In this document: positions 55,021 through 64,000 of the stretch, in pieces | Position numbering within the stretch: the stretch's first letter is position 1 | Layout: each line of letters starts with the position of its first letter | Assembly (NCBI RefSeq): GCF_905171775.1 | Contig: NC_053491.1 | Span: 299,870,252-299,934,251, forward strand | Length of the DNA: 64,000 bases | Source: Rana temporaria | Taxonomy: Eukaryota > Chordata > Amphibia > Anura > Ranidae | Reading direction: 5' to 3' | The notes under the pieces: model-generated | What the model was told of the DNA's origin: nothing | What the model saw: only the letters and a program-made list of their open reading frames with translations | The model's database searches: none | Made by a program: the position numbers and the translations under genes

Positions 55021-55630
55021 ACTTCACACGTGTCTTCCTCCCTCCTGTTGTTTTTTGAATGGACGTAATCTGTCTGGGTGGGCGGGGTCTCCAGACGTCA
55101 TACGTCATCAGCGGCCCCAGCCCTGGCAGCGTCGGCATTGCCTAGCTACTGCAGGCAGCAGAGCGTGTGCGGGGACAGCAATAGCTGTTTTGATTGGATC
55201 CGACCTGCTTCCTAGCAACCACGGATCCCTGCACAGCACTCATGCTGTTCAGTTTCTCCGGCTTCTCCCAGCCCTGCTCTGATGATAGATGACATTGGGC
55301 AGGAGAGCCTGGAGACTAGAGGAGACACAGGCACAGCCGCATAAAGGGAGGTAAGCGGTGACCGCGGCCTGTGTTAACCGTCTCCAGGCCGCGGTCCCCG
55401 CTTACCTCCCGCTGTGCGGCCCGGTCATAAACAAATATCGGACTGCGGGCCAACCCGAACCTCACTAAGCTGTGGGCCCCATAGCGCCCGCGTGGGTCGC
55501 TATGGCAGTAGTTCCGCCACGGCCATCCACTACAATGCTATTTCTAGTGATCTGCCCGGGGGCCGGATTAAAAGGTCCGCCGGGCCGTATACGGCCCGCG
55601 GGCCGTAGTTTGCCCACCTCTGTTTTATAC

Positions 55631-55793
55631 GCACTCGTAATGCTCTTTTTGTCCGGCCTATGTATTGTAGACCGCAACTGCATTCGAGTGCGTATACAAC
55701 TCCCTCTGTGTTACAGCAGATAAATTCTTTTATTTCGTATACATCTCCTGTACTAGTTGCAGTAAAATCTTTCTTCTTCTGGTTCGAGTGACC
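55631..55793 (-). pseudogene. Penelope GIY-YIG endonuclease, N-terminal half of domain
   Basis: Minus strand: KKKDFTATSTGDVYEIKEFI, then CCNTEGVVYALECSCGLQYI and GRTKRALRVRIK, giving the GVVY...YIGRT core. It joins the piece at 53321-53580 across the hAT insert. It starts abruptly at 55793 where the inverted arm begins, so the element lost everything upstream, including RT. Confidence 0.9.
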
Positions 55794-56007
55794 GATAAGA
55801 CTTTATATTTCGATTTATTTCTTGCTTTACTTACCCTCTCTGTTCTCTTTTTTCGCTATCCAATATTGATGAGTAGATTGTTTTAAGTTTTATATGTGGA
55901 TCTGTTCGCACACGTCATCTACGTTTTTTAACCTTATGTGGCATATCCATTTAATGAAAAATTATGTCGACATATATTCATTTAAACCTTTTATATTTTT
56001 TAACATA

Positions 56008-56044
<37 letters not shown>

Positions 56045-57583
56045 AATAATTTTGGCTCTCAATATTTTTAATATATAATATAATATCAATCGAGCCTCAA
56101 CCCTCTTGGTGCATTATGAGTGATTATGTATATATACATTTTTTTCTCCTATGCTTCTGAATGGCTTTCTCGAATGCTCCCTTTTGAGGATGCCGTGTAT
56201 TACCATTTTAATAATCATTGGCTTCAAAAAAATGGCCGCGGCTCCACTTCCGGTGGCTGCAAGGTGGCCGCGGCTTCACTTCCGTCGGCGCTCGTTTTGA
56301 CGGACGCCGCCGATACGTGTTGGAAGCCCGATTTGTGATGCTGGCCGAGGTCGGGGGGGCCCCGTGCAGGCTCCCGACCAGACAACAGACAGAATGGCTC
56401 AATTTGAAAGATGCATCCCCAGCGCTCTGTGAGATGCTGGGGGCGTCTTTTGAGCTACAACAAAATGGCGGCTGCCGGACTTCCGGCGGAACGCTGTGCA
56501 CTGTCAACACAGAATGCTATGATGATACAATGGGACTTCTGTGTCTGTTCCCTCCGTGGTTTTCGTCCCCTGTCCGAAGTTTCTTAATTTTAACCATATA
56601 ATGAGATGCCATGCCTGTCACCCTCATCTGAATGCTATTAATTTAAATTTATTTTACATGCTGGGCGGGATATTTTGATTTTATTATTAAATGCCAGCAG
56701 ACTACGGGAAAATGGCTGCAGCTGCATTTCTTGCATGACAAACAGCTGAGTTTACTGACAGCCTTACTAAACAAGTCGCCCTATAAAAAGGATCTCCTTT
56801 ATGCCTCTCACTACTCCTGAGGAAGTCACATGATAGTGACGAATGCGCTTGATCCACTGAGAGGTATCGGAGGGTGACGTTGGCGACAGATTGTCCCTCT
56901 TTTTACATGCTCAATTGTATTTTAGATTATGTGAGTACCCCTGTCTAGTATCTCTGAGAATTAAAATTTTTAAAACGGTATCGCACCATCGATGCTTATT
57001 TCTTTGGGGCGAGAAACTGACCAATCTGGGACGAGAACTCCAAGGAGACCTGCCGTTGTTGGATCAGAGCCATCGAGAGAACCATTAATGTGGTTGGATC
57101 TATATGCTGTTACCTTACAGCAGTAAGGTAAGGGGACATCCTTACTTACCCTAAAAGGATCACTGGATACCCATTCCCTTCTACTTCATATTGCGGACCC
57201 ACACTATGCACTTTTGCTTCTTGGACTTTTGAAATTTTATTTATATTTATTTTTTGCTGATATTTTTCAAGCCTGTTGATGGATTGTTTATCACCAGTAT
57301 AGGAGTGCCACCTAGCACAGTAACTTGGGAATTTTTTGCACCACTTATCACTTTATTTATAGTGTATTTCATCACATTAAGAGGAACCTGTGGAGTCTAT
57401 GATTTGCACCAGTACTGTTATTGTTCACTGATCATTTTATATTTATTTTTATGCTGATGCCATTTGGGCTATATTGCTCCTCATTTCATTTATACAAATT
57501 TTCATTCCCTTCCCCCACCTGCTTATTCACCTATCCATTCACCACTGATTAGCGCAGCACTACCCTCCCCATTATCAATTGCT
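55794..57583 (-). repeat. Right inverted arm (~1.79 kb)
   Basis: GACCGATAAGACTTTATATT through CTACCCTCCCCATTATCAAT; pairs with 51554-53335 with few differences. Confidence 0.95.
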
Positions 57584-57714
57584 TATGGTTTGATGCACCT
57601 TTCAGTGCCGCAGCTGTACCTCCACTTCTCCTCACTTCCATTCCCCCCCCCCCCTTTTTCTTTCTTCCCCTCCTTTGATAAGCGCGGTAATATCCATTTT
57701 TCAGTAACAGACAC

Positions 57715-58165
57715 ACTGCACATGTCACTTTTGTTTAAACCAGACTGAGGAAATACATTTTGAACCAGAGCAGACTTCAATACCACACTCTCACCTTCTG
57801 GTGGCGCTTCATTAAATGCATGAAGACCTTCACACCTGTCATTGCCAGACTGCATTAACCCAATTTCCAGCATGAGTGTTTCCAAACTATTAGTTTTAGC
57901 ATTTAACATTTCATTATTACCATGTTCAAGGTACCGTCCTTATCTTCAGAGCGGCACCATAGCTGTCACAGGCAACCTCCGGCTCCAAAACGCAGAGCTC
58001 CCTGGGGGTTTCTAGGGACACCTCTGTGGCATTCATCACGGTTGCTAGGGGAGATACACATCTTTAACTGTATTCATAGCAACATTTATATCTCTAGTGA
58101 GCTGCACTAGCCCATTAGCAGCTGGGCCATCAACTTTAGCCAACACAATATTATCAGTTTTACCC
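57715..58165 (-). pseudogene. Middle coding region of the LTR element
   Basis: A frame with LETLMLEIGLMQSGNDRCEG and NEAPPEGESVVLKSALVQNV runs from about 57909 into the Penelope insertion point. The stretch 57915-58385 carries more open pieces with stops. No family recognised. Confidence 0.45.
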
Positions 58166-58384
58166 ATCACATTGTCATATTCAAGTTTACCACTTGCCTC
58201 CCACTGAACAGGGGCACTGCAGCAAGCAAGTCCTTTTCCACACAGACAGCGGATCTCCCATTTGGGGTAATTTCAACTGCAGTATGCACATTCCCATAGT
58301 CCTTTTCCATGCATTTACCAGCAACAGTATTACTGATCACTGTAACAGGGGTTGTCATGTTCATTTGAGTACGTTGTCCATCCT

Positions 58385-59146
58385 TTATCGCACTTTCACT
58401 GGCCCACTCTCCTGGTGGCCATGGGGATGAAATACAGCAGCCATTTCTGACTCCTTAGCACCCCCTGCAGGCACAACAGAAAACTCCTCCTTGTTGCCAG
58501 GGGTGACGGCAAATATATTTTCACAGGAAACTGGCTCATTACCTCCAGGTGCACCCCAGAATCTAGGGCAAGACAATATTTCAAGCCCCAGCTGGCCACA
58601 TTCCAGGCATGGTACATTTTTACACATATCTTTAATGGGACGCCTCTCTACATCTCCACAGTAGCTCCTCCTTCCGGTTGACATTTGATCTCTTGTTGCT
58701 AAGGAAGATGGCACTCTTCCAGCTGTACTTTGCTGACTCTCCCAAACGCAGCGACTTTGCGATCCTTGAAACATTGTTGCTTTGAACTTGCCACGATCCT
58801 TTGTCGGCAATTCGTTTCTCACATGGTTTGCAGACCTGATATCACCACCGTTGCTATGGGCAACCACATACCTCTCAAACTTCTGATCCGCCTTTTGGAC
58901 ACTCCTGGCACTCAAATTAGGTTTTCCAAACATGGTTGCAGACCTTTGTCTGGCCATGTCACCTTGTCTTGGCGACTGAGACAAAGGGCACTTGGAGACA
59001 ACATGCCCCCACTCTCTGCACCACAAACAGCGCTCTTGCTTCATAGCCTTAGCAGGGCTTCCCCCAACTGCATCCTCTTTCAAACTTAGGACTTTGCACA
59101 TTAACAGCTGGCCTGCTTGTACTAGCATTACCAGGGGCAACCACAT
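58385..59146 (-). CDS. Zinc-knuckle (gag-like) protein, 5'-truncated
   Basis: Open for about 250 codons. CLWCREWGHVVSKC near residue 40 is a CX2CX4HX4C knuckle. A second, incomplete one is CLECGQLGLEILSC, with Leu in place of His. Between them the chain is basic and polar (RQRSATMFGKPNLSARSVQK). This is the nucleocapsid end of a gag protein; capsid sequence would lie upstream of 59146, beyond the Ngaro insertion at 59197. It leads into the coding region at 57715-58165 without a recognisable pol. Confidence 0.65.
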   Translation of the reverse strand: MWLPLVMLVQAGQLLMCKVLSLKEDAVGGSPAKAMKQERCLWCREWGHVVSKCPLSQSPRQGDMARQRSATMFGKPNLSARSVQKADQKFERYVVAHSNGGDIRSANHVRNELPTKDRGKFKATMFQGSQSRCVWESQQSTAGRVPSSLATRDQMSTGRRSYCGDVERRPIKDMCKNVPCLECGQLGLEILSCPRFWGAPGGNEPVSCENIFAVTPGNKEEFSVVPAGGAKESEMAAVFHPHGHQESGPVKVR

Positions 59147-59196
59147 GCACTTCCCCTTTAACTGGCGTTAGTTTAGCAAAAAACAGTCTGCAATAC

Positions 59197-59706
59197 TTGA
59201 CTAGTGTAGTCCAGATGTATCCCAATAACCTTGACCGTTGAGACCCCCATATACTCCAACCCCTTACTTATCCCACTACTTAACTCTAGGAGTAAAGAGA
59301 CACACCTTTGCTTTGGAGTAAAATTTGGCCACAACAGCCTATTTTTATTTAAACATCATAAGATAAAACTCCAACTTAAATGAAAACACACATATCCAAC
59401 ATATCCGTAACATACATTAACCCAACGCTGTTGGTCTTTTCTGGCAGCCCCCCAGTCTCCACCATTTATGATTCAATATAACCAATATGAACAATACACT
59501 GCGAGCAAACATTAAACTTAGGCCTCCAGTCCGTGTAGTACGCTCGGAGACAACCCCTGCCTGCAGTGCAACCATTACCGTATTCCAACTAACCTTTCGC
59601 TGGAATACACCGAAGGGGCCCATAATACTGATGAGCCCCCCACCCCCATTTTCACTTGTTTCCTACTGCCACCATAAAAGACCAACAGAAATTACCGCCA
59701 ACCCCG
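59197..59706 (-). repeat. Ngaro direct repeat, distal copy
   Basis: CTTGACTAGTGTAGTCCAGA through AGACCAACAGAAATTACCGCC; same orientation as 59998-60328 but with about 160 extra bases (59480-59645). Confidence 0.85.
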
Positions 59707-59997
59707 CTGTCGTGACGACCATCCATCACCGCACCTGCAAAAGAAAACAAACAGACAACAACCGGTAATACATAAGGGAGGGAGGGTGGGAAGAACTGTT
59801 TCCTCCGTGCTCGCCTAGCTGCAACTGAGCCCCTTGGCCCCGCCCCACCTTTCTATATGGCCACTCCCCTGCCCCTCAGAGCTCATCCTGCTCCTCCTAA
59901 CTCCCCCACCCCCTTTCCTTAACCCTTTTGGTGTCACTAGACACACTATCATGCCCGGCCCTCCACTATTGCTTCTGTCTTTTGCTCCGGGCCTCCC

Positions 59998-60328
59998 TTG
60001 ACTAGTGTAGTTCAGATGTATCCCAATAACCTTGACCGTTGAGACCCCCATATACTCCAACCCCTTACTTATCCCACTACTTAACTCTAGAGTAAAGAGA
60101 CCACACCTTTGCTTTGGAGTAAAATTTGGCCACAACAGCTTATTTTATTTAAACATCATAAGATAAAACTCCAACTTAAATGAAAACACACATATCCAAC
60201 ATATCCGTAACATACATTAACCCAACGCTGTTGGTCTTTTCTGGCAGTCCCCCAGTCTCCACCATTTATGAATCAACATCACTTGTTTCCTACTGCCACC
60301 ATAAAAGACCAACAGAAATTACCGCCAC
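59998..60328 (-). repeat. Ngaro direct repeat, proximal copy
   Basis: Matches the distal copy, including ATCCCAATAACCTTGACCG and GCTGTTGGTCTTTTCTGGCAG, with a deletion relative to it. Together they fit the split direct-repeat design of Ngaro elements. Confidence 0.85.
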
Positions 60329-60353
60329 AGCCCGCAAGGATGACACCTCAACC

Positions 60354-61086
60354 TTAAAGGCCCCCACCCAACCTCAACGCTCTCTGAATCCCCTCCTGCA
60401 GCCCCAATGACCAAAGAGCAATCCCCACGTCATTCAAATGTACCCCATCTCTCCTTAGGTACATGCCCATGTTGGACTCCAGTTCCTGATGGCTCTATTG
60501 AGCCTGGTCACGGACCGTGCCCTGCGCCACTGTGTTCGGGCAACAATGTCCGACCACACCAGCACCGTCCCCGGAAAGGCCGATCGCAGCCGCTCCATGT
60601 CCGCTTTGATGTCCGTAATCAGAGCCCTGATTTTGCGGACACCAAAATCGTTGCCCCCCGCATGTATCACCAGAACATCGGGGGGCCTGTCCAGTCGAGC
60701 GTACCTCTCAACTTCAGGGAGTACCCTTCCCCACATCATCCCCGGTATCCCCAGCCACCTCAACACCGCCTCCCCTCTGGAAATACCCAGCTGCCTGCCG
60801 TCGGGCTTCCCATCAGCCCACCTCGCCCCCCAGCAAACATATATGAATGGCCGAAAATCCAGACGAGGCGTGTAGTCCATCCATCTGAAACGAAAACAAA
60901 TAGGCCACAAAGCTCACCAATGAACGAACAAACACCAGGTAAACCAAACGTAAAAAAACCCCACCTGTTTCCCCCCCCCCCCCCCCCCGCCTCTAAACGA
61001 CCACTAACTGCGGCCGCACATACAATCGGAACCTCCGAGATTCCCACCTCCCGATCTTCCGTACTGCCGCCTCGTTCATCCCGCAC
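60354..61086 (-). pseudogene. SGNH-family hydrolase of the Ngaro element
   Basis: Block I WIFGHSYMFAGGRGG (60826-60861) carries the Ser nucleophile in GHS; block III IHAGGNDFG (60638-60669) gives the G-N pair; block V DGVHLNDVG (60429-60449) supplies Asp and His; the stop is at 60354. The blocks lie in three frames, with shifts near 60780-60830 and 60475, so this copy is dead, but all catalytic residues survive. Length (~200 residues) fits an SGNH domain. An esterase or lipase role is possible; its use to the element is unknown. It overlaps the recombinase end at 60993-61086. Confidence 0.8.
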
Positions 61087-61956
61087 CTGGCAGCTTCAGT
61101 AGCCGCCCCGATACGGAAGGAGTGAGCCGAAAACGCGGAACTGTCCAAACCTATTTTCTGCAAGCACCTGCGAAAAACCGCAACAAATTGGTACTTGGAC
61201 AAGAAACACCCATCCGCATGCCTAAGCAATGGCCCGCCCCCTGCCGGCCTGACCCCCAAAAATTCCCTGACAGCTGACACCGGACAAACCCTGGCCCCTG
61301 GCAAAGAAAAAAGAACCACGTCTACCCCTCTGGTCCGTTTTCGACCTACGCAACCGAATACAAACCTTGTCCTCCGATAGCCGCACATCCTCCCCCATCA
61401 GCCCCCCGGCCCTCATCCGGGAAGGGCTAACCAGTTTGCTGATTCGAAATGCCCCATAAAACGCTAGCGAAAAGGCCGCCGTGAACAGCAGGCATTCGTA
61501 ACGCCCAGTACTCACCCCGTCCAAGACCTCACACATACCTACCAAATTGGCAAAAGAGACCGGCCTCCTGGCATCCTGCACCCTGCGCCCTTTCTTGTAG
61601 CCCTTTACCGCCTGTTTCACCCAAAACTCCTTGGTCCAATCCACACCACCCACCAGCTTGAAAAAGAAAGCCAAACCCGCCAACTTTTTCTCAATAGCCG
61701 ACACCCCTCTCTCCATGTTCCTGGCTACAAAATAAATTACCTGTAAACGATCATCAGGCCCCCCGCTAATAACCCCAGCTTCTGCACCCAGCTCCAACCA
61801 CTCCTTCCATACCTTGGCGTAGGCGGACCACGTGGCCTCGCTAACGGACTGCTTTATCAACGAGGCGGCTATTCCAACGCCAGCTCCCAAATCCAGCCCG
61901 GGCAAGGAACCCCGACCGCCTCCGCGGCCGGGGCCAGCTCTCTGAACTTGTCCCAC
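60993..61956 (-). pseudogene. Tyrosine recombinase of the Ngaro element
   Basis: The N-terminal core-binding part SVSEATWSAYAKVWKEWLEL leads to GAFRISKLVSPSR (first catalytic Arg), then IRLRRSKTDQRGR (Lys). One frameshift near 61300-61380 separates these from AHSFRIGAATEAARCG (HxxR), KIGRWES (Trp in the last His/Trp place) and RLYVRP with the nucleophilic Tyr. All catalytic positions R-K-HxxR-W-Y are present. It would integrate circular element DNA without target duplication. Confidence 0.9.
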
Positions 61957-62901
61957 TGAAAACGAGACAAGGAGTCAACCAGCGTGTTATCGATGCCCGG
62001 GATATGCACGGCATAAACGAAAATGTTTAGCTGCAAACACCACAACACCAAATGCCGCAGAAGCCGAATGACCGGTTGTGAAGACGCGGACATGCGGTTC
62101 ACCACCTGAACCACACCCATGTTGTCACAATTCAGCCGGAGCTTCAGGTTGCGGCAAGCCTCCCCCCAAAGCTCAATGGCCAACACCACTGGAAACAGCT
62201 CCAGCAGCACCAAGTTCCCGGAGAAGGCCTGCCTCCACCCAAGACCTCGGCCAAGGTTCTGCGCTCCACTGCCCCTGGAAGAAAGCCCCATAGCCTGTGG
62301 ACCCCGCCGCATCCGTCACCAGTTCCACGTCGAAATTACTCACCGGACCGGACAGCCACATTGACCTGCCGTTGTAGGACGCCAAAAACTCATACCACAC
62401 CTTCAAGTCCTCCCGATGATCCTTGGACAAGCGAATGAAATGAGTGGGGGCCCTCACCCCCGCCGTAGCCGCCGACAGCCGTCGGGAAAAAACTCTGCCC
62501 ATGGGGATAATCCTACAGGCGAAATTTAGTTTACCCAGCAACGACTGCACCTTACGTAAGCCCTGAAACTCCCTAACTTCCGTTTGCATAGCCTCGAGCT
62601 TGTCCCTGGGAAGACGACACTCCATTGCTTCCGAGTCGATCACTATCCCCAGGAAACTAATCTCCGTCGTGGGGCCTTCCGTCTTGTCGGCCGCCAATGG
62701 CACTCCAAAACGCCCCGCAATGTGCTGCAACGTTGACAGTAGAGTCGCACACACACCAGAGGAAGGCGGCCCCACACAGAGGTAGTCATCTAGATAATGA
62801 ATGATCGAGTCCAGGCCCGACACATGCCTGACCACCCATTCCAAAAAGGAGCTGAATGTCTCAAACATCGCGCAGGAAATGAGCAGCCCATGGGTAGGCA
62901 C
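61869..62901 (-). pseudogene. Ngaro reverse transcriptase (palm/thumb) and RNase H
   Basis: ISCAMFETFSSFLEWVVRH and IIHYLDDYLCVGPPSSGVC (YLDD active box), then FLGIVIDSEAMECRLPRDK and VQSLLGKLNFACRIIPMGR, the typical thumb. RNase H starts with VTDAAGSTGYGAFFQGQWS and, after a frame change near 62180, continues as LRLNCDNMGVVQVVNRMSA and IPGIDNTLVDSLSRFQW. The frame then passes toward the recombinase. Confidence 0.92.
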
Positions 62902-63980
62902 TGGTCAACATAAAATTGGCCCTGCCAGCAACATCCCAACAGCCTAAAGCTGTTGGGATGCACCGGCAACAACCTAAAGGCGGATTCAATGTCCGCCTTA
63001 GCCATGAGAGCCCCACTTCCATACCGCCGCACCCACCTGACCGTCGCGTCAAACGACGTGTCGGACACTGTGCACGTTTCCGGATCGATGAAGTTGTTGA
63101 CCGAACCCCCTCTCGGGAATGACAGGTGGTGAATAAGACGGAATTTGTTCGGTTCCTTCTTAGGCACCACCCCCAACGGAGACACCACCAGATCCGGCAA
63201 GGGCGGGACCGCAAACGGCCCGTCCATCCGGCCTACTTCCTTGTCCAACTTTTCCCCCACCACACCCGGATGAAGAAGAGCCGATTTTAAATTCCGCGCC
63301 ACCGGCGGCACTACCGCCAGCGAACACGGTATCTTGAAACCGTCCCTGAACCCCGAGGCCAACAGCTCCGCTGCCGCCCTATCCGGATATCTATTTAGAA
63401 AGGCCGCATCCTTTCCCCCATCACCGGAGTCGTCCCTTTTCTGAGCAGCGTCGCCGATACGCTTTCCTTTCTTGAAACACTTGGACAAGGGGTGGGAGCC
63501 CCCACACCCTGAACACTCGTGTTTAAATTTGCACGATCCTCCGAATTTGCAGGCGTTCTCATTGAACTGCCAGCAAACCCCCCACTTCTTTTCGGCCGAC
63601 GGTCCTGAGGAGGTCGAACCCCCGGCCCCACCTTGAAAAGACTGCGCCGGGGCCTTAGCCGCCGCCATGAGCCGCATCCAGAGGCTGATATCCTTCTGAT
63701 CCCAGCGAAGGGAAGGCCTCACCGCCCGCCGCTGCCGTAACTGCTCATCGTACCGGAGCCAAGCCGACCCCCCATAAACCCGGTGCGCCTCCCCAATGGA
63801 ATCCATGTACCCGAACAACGCAGAGCAATGCTCGGGGTTCTTCTTGCCGATGACACTTGCCATAATGGCAAACGCCTGAAGCCAGTTAACAAAAGTGCGC
63901 GGAATAAGCCTCTTCTCCTCATCCTCCTTTTTAGAGTCGTCCGGCTTCACCCTATCGAGGTTGAATTTCTCCAACGGCAA
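62861..63980 (-). pseudogene. Ngaro gag-like zinc region and RT fingers
   Basis: Open from 63980 or beyond. A helical region (FVNWLQAFAIMASVIGKKNP; LRYDEQLRQRRAVRPSLRWD) typical of YR-retroelement gag-pol is followed by a Cys/His cluster, CWQFNENACKFGGSCKFKHE and CSGCGGSHPLSKC, i.e. a CCCH-type finger plus a CxxC...H...C finger. RT begins at SPLGVVPKKEPNKFRLIHHL, then KADIESAFRLLPVHP (motif A) and CLPMGCSFP. A frameshift near 62890-62905 leads into the next frame. Confidence 0.88.
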
Positions 63981-64000
63981 CAGTGAGAAGATCTCTACAT

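Larger units (their letters stand above)
53581..55622. mobile_element. hAT non-autonomous element (2.04 kb)
   Basis: An exact 8-bp duplication TTTTATAC (53573-53580, 55623-55630). Ends CAGGGGTGGGCAATTA and GTTTGCCCACCTCTG are inverted. Contains an inverted pair (53865-54093), a minisatellite, a pyrimidine tract (54650-55020) and a GC-rich right end with GGCCGTATACGGCC. Confidence 0.94.
51554..57701 (-). mobile_element. Penelope-like element with long inverted ends (6.1 kb including hAT)
   Basis: An exact 13-bp duplication CAGTAACAGACAC (51541-51553, 57702-57714). Arms 51554-53335 and 55794-57583 are inverted copies. Between them lies only the GIY-YIG end of a Penelope ORF, itself split by a hAT element. 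Right of the right arm is a 118-bp unpaired tail. Removing the insert rejoins the host LTR-element frame. Confidence 0.9.
49569..59196 (-). mobile_element. LTR retrotransposon with CCHC protein and no visible pol
   Basis: Minus strand: a zinc-knuckle coding region (58385-59146), a long further coding region (57715-58165 and 50171-51540), a polypurine tract and a 3' LTR. A 6.1 kb Penelope-like element (51554-57701) splits it. The 5' side is cut at 59196 by the Ngaro element. No protease, RT or integrase motif is found between the knuckle and the LTR. Confidence 0.65.
59197..64000 (-). mobile_element. Ngaro-type tyrosine-recombinase retrotransposon, 3' part
   Basis: Minus strand from the window end: gag-like zinc region, RT, RNase H, tyrosine recombinase, SGNH hydrolase, then direct repeats. 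There is no methyltransferase. Direct rather than inverted repeats plus the hydrolase favour Ngaro over DIRS. Several frameshifts. The 5' end lies beyond 64000. Confidence 0.83.

Noticed and set aside
54098..55068. Open frames of 170-230 codons, the end resembling a multi-pass membrane protein
   Set aside because: The first part is the 21-bp minisatellite; the hydrophobic part is the pyrimidine-rich tract of the hAT element.
60407..61102. 231-codon plus-strand frame in the Ngaro 3' region
   Set aside because: It is the antisense shadow of the SGNH hydrolase and recombinase frames.

Overview
This window looks like a transposon-dense intergenic stretch of a large vertebrate genome, most likely an anuran amphibian and perhaps a ranid frog. 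The reasons are the mix of element classes (DIRS, Ngaro, GIY-YIG Penelope, chromovirus and other Ty3/gypsy, L2-like LINE, Tc1, Harbinger, hAT and TTAA-targeting elements), several-hundred-base (GT)n and (AT)n runs, and a ~1 kb TTAA-flanked repeat that I associate from memory with ranid genomes. I see no bacterial, organellar or viral backbone, no tRNA or rRNA gene, and no convincing intact host gene. Nearly every base can be placed in a mobile element or a tandem array, and almost all coding sequence is broken.

Layout. 1-1104: hAT-type element with a minisatellite. 1105-8114: minus-strand Ty3/gypsy element (IN, RNase H, RT, protease, gag, tRNA-Pro primer binding site, 5' LTR), interrupted by a second hAT-like repeat that carries a Harbinger MITE. 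8143-12770: 3' part of a plus-strand chromovirus (integrase, chromodomain, 3' LTR), broken by a 1.44 kb fold-back element and by a hAT-like MITE. 12785-25766: two inverted Tc1 half-copies around a 6.7 kb Harbinger element; the right half is split again by further insertions, including two hAT elements with exact 8-bp duplications. 25780-31419: LTR fragment, hAT elements, TTAA repeats, a 314-bp GT run. 31460-33969: Penelope-like element with inverted ends. 33970-37443: a possible exon, an LTR carrying a nested solo LTR, Tc1 and MITE remnants. 37545-45180: plus-strand DIRS element with inverted terminal repeats and an internal complementary region; an L2-like LINE lies in what looks like its first intron. 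45280-49560: solo LTR, MITEs and two abutting TTAA elements. 49569-59196: minus-strand LTR element with a CCHC protein but no visible pol, split by a 6.1 kb Penelope-like inverted element that itself contains a 2 kb hAT element. 59197-64000: minus-strand Ngaro-type element with RT, RNase H, tyrosine recombinase and an SGNH-hydrolase reading frame, ending in direct repeats and running off the window.

Target-site duplications allow relative dating: most insertions sit inside older insertions, up to four levels deep. The most interesting themes are three Penelope-class insertions with large inverted duplications and 13-15 bp target duplications; an SGNH hydrolase downstream of a tyrosine recombinase; a DIRS element with an apparent spliceosomal intron; a decayed two-gene Harbinger element with related MITEs nearby; and repeated growth of minisatellites inside non-autonomous DNA transposons. 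All family names come from motifs and terminal structure read by eye; no database search was run.
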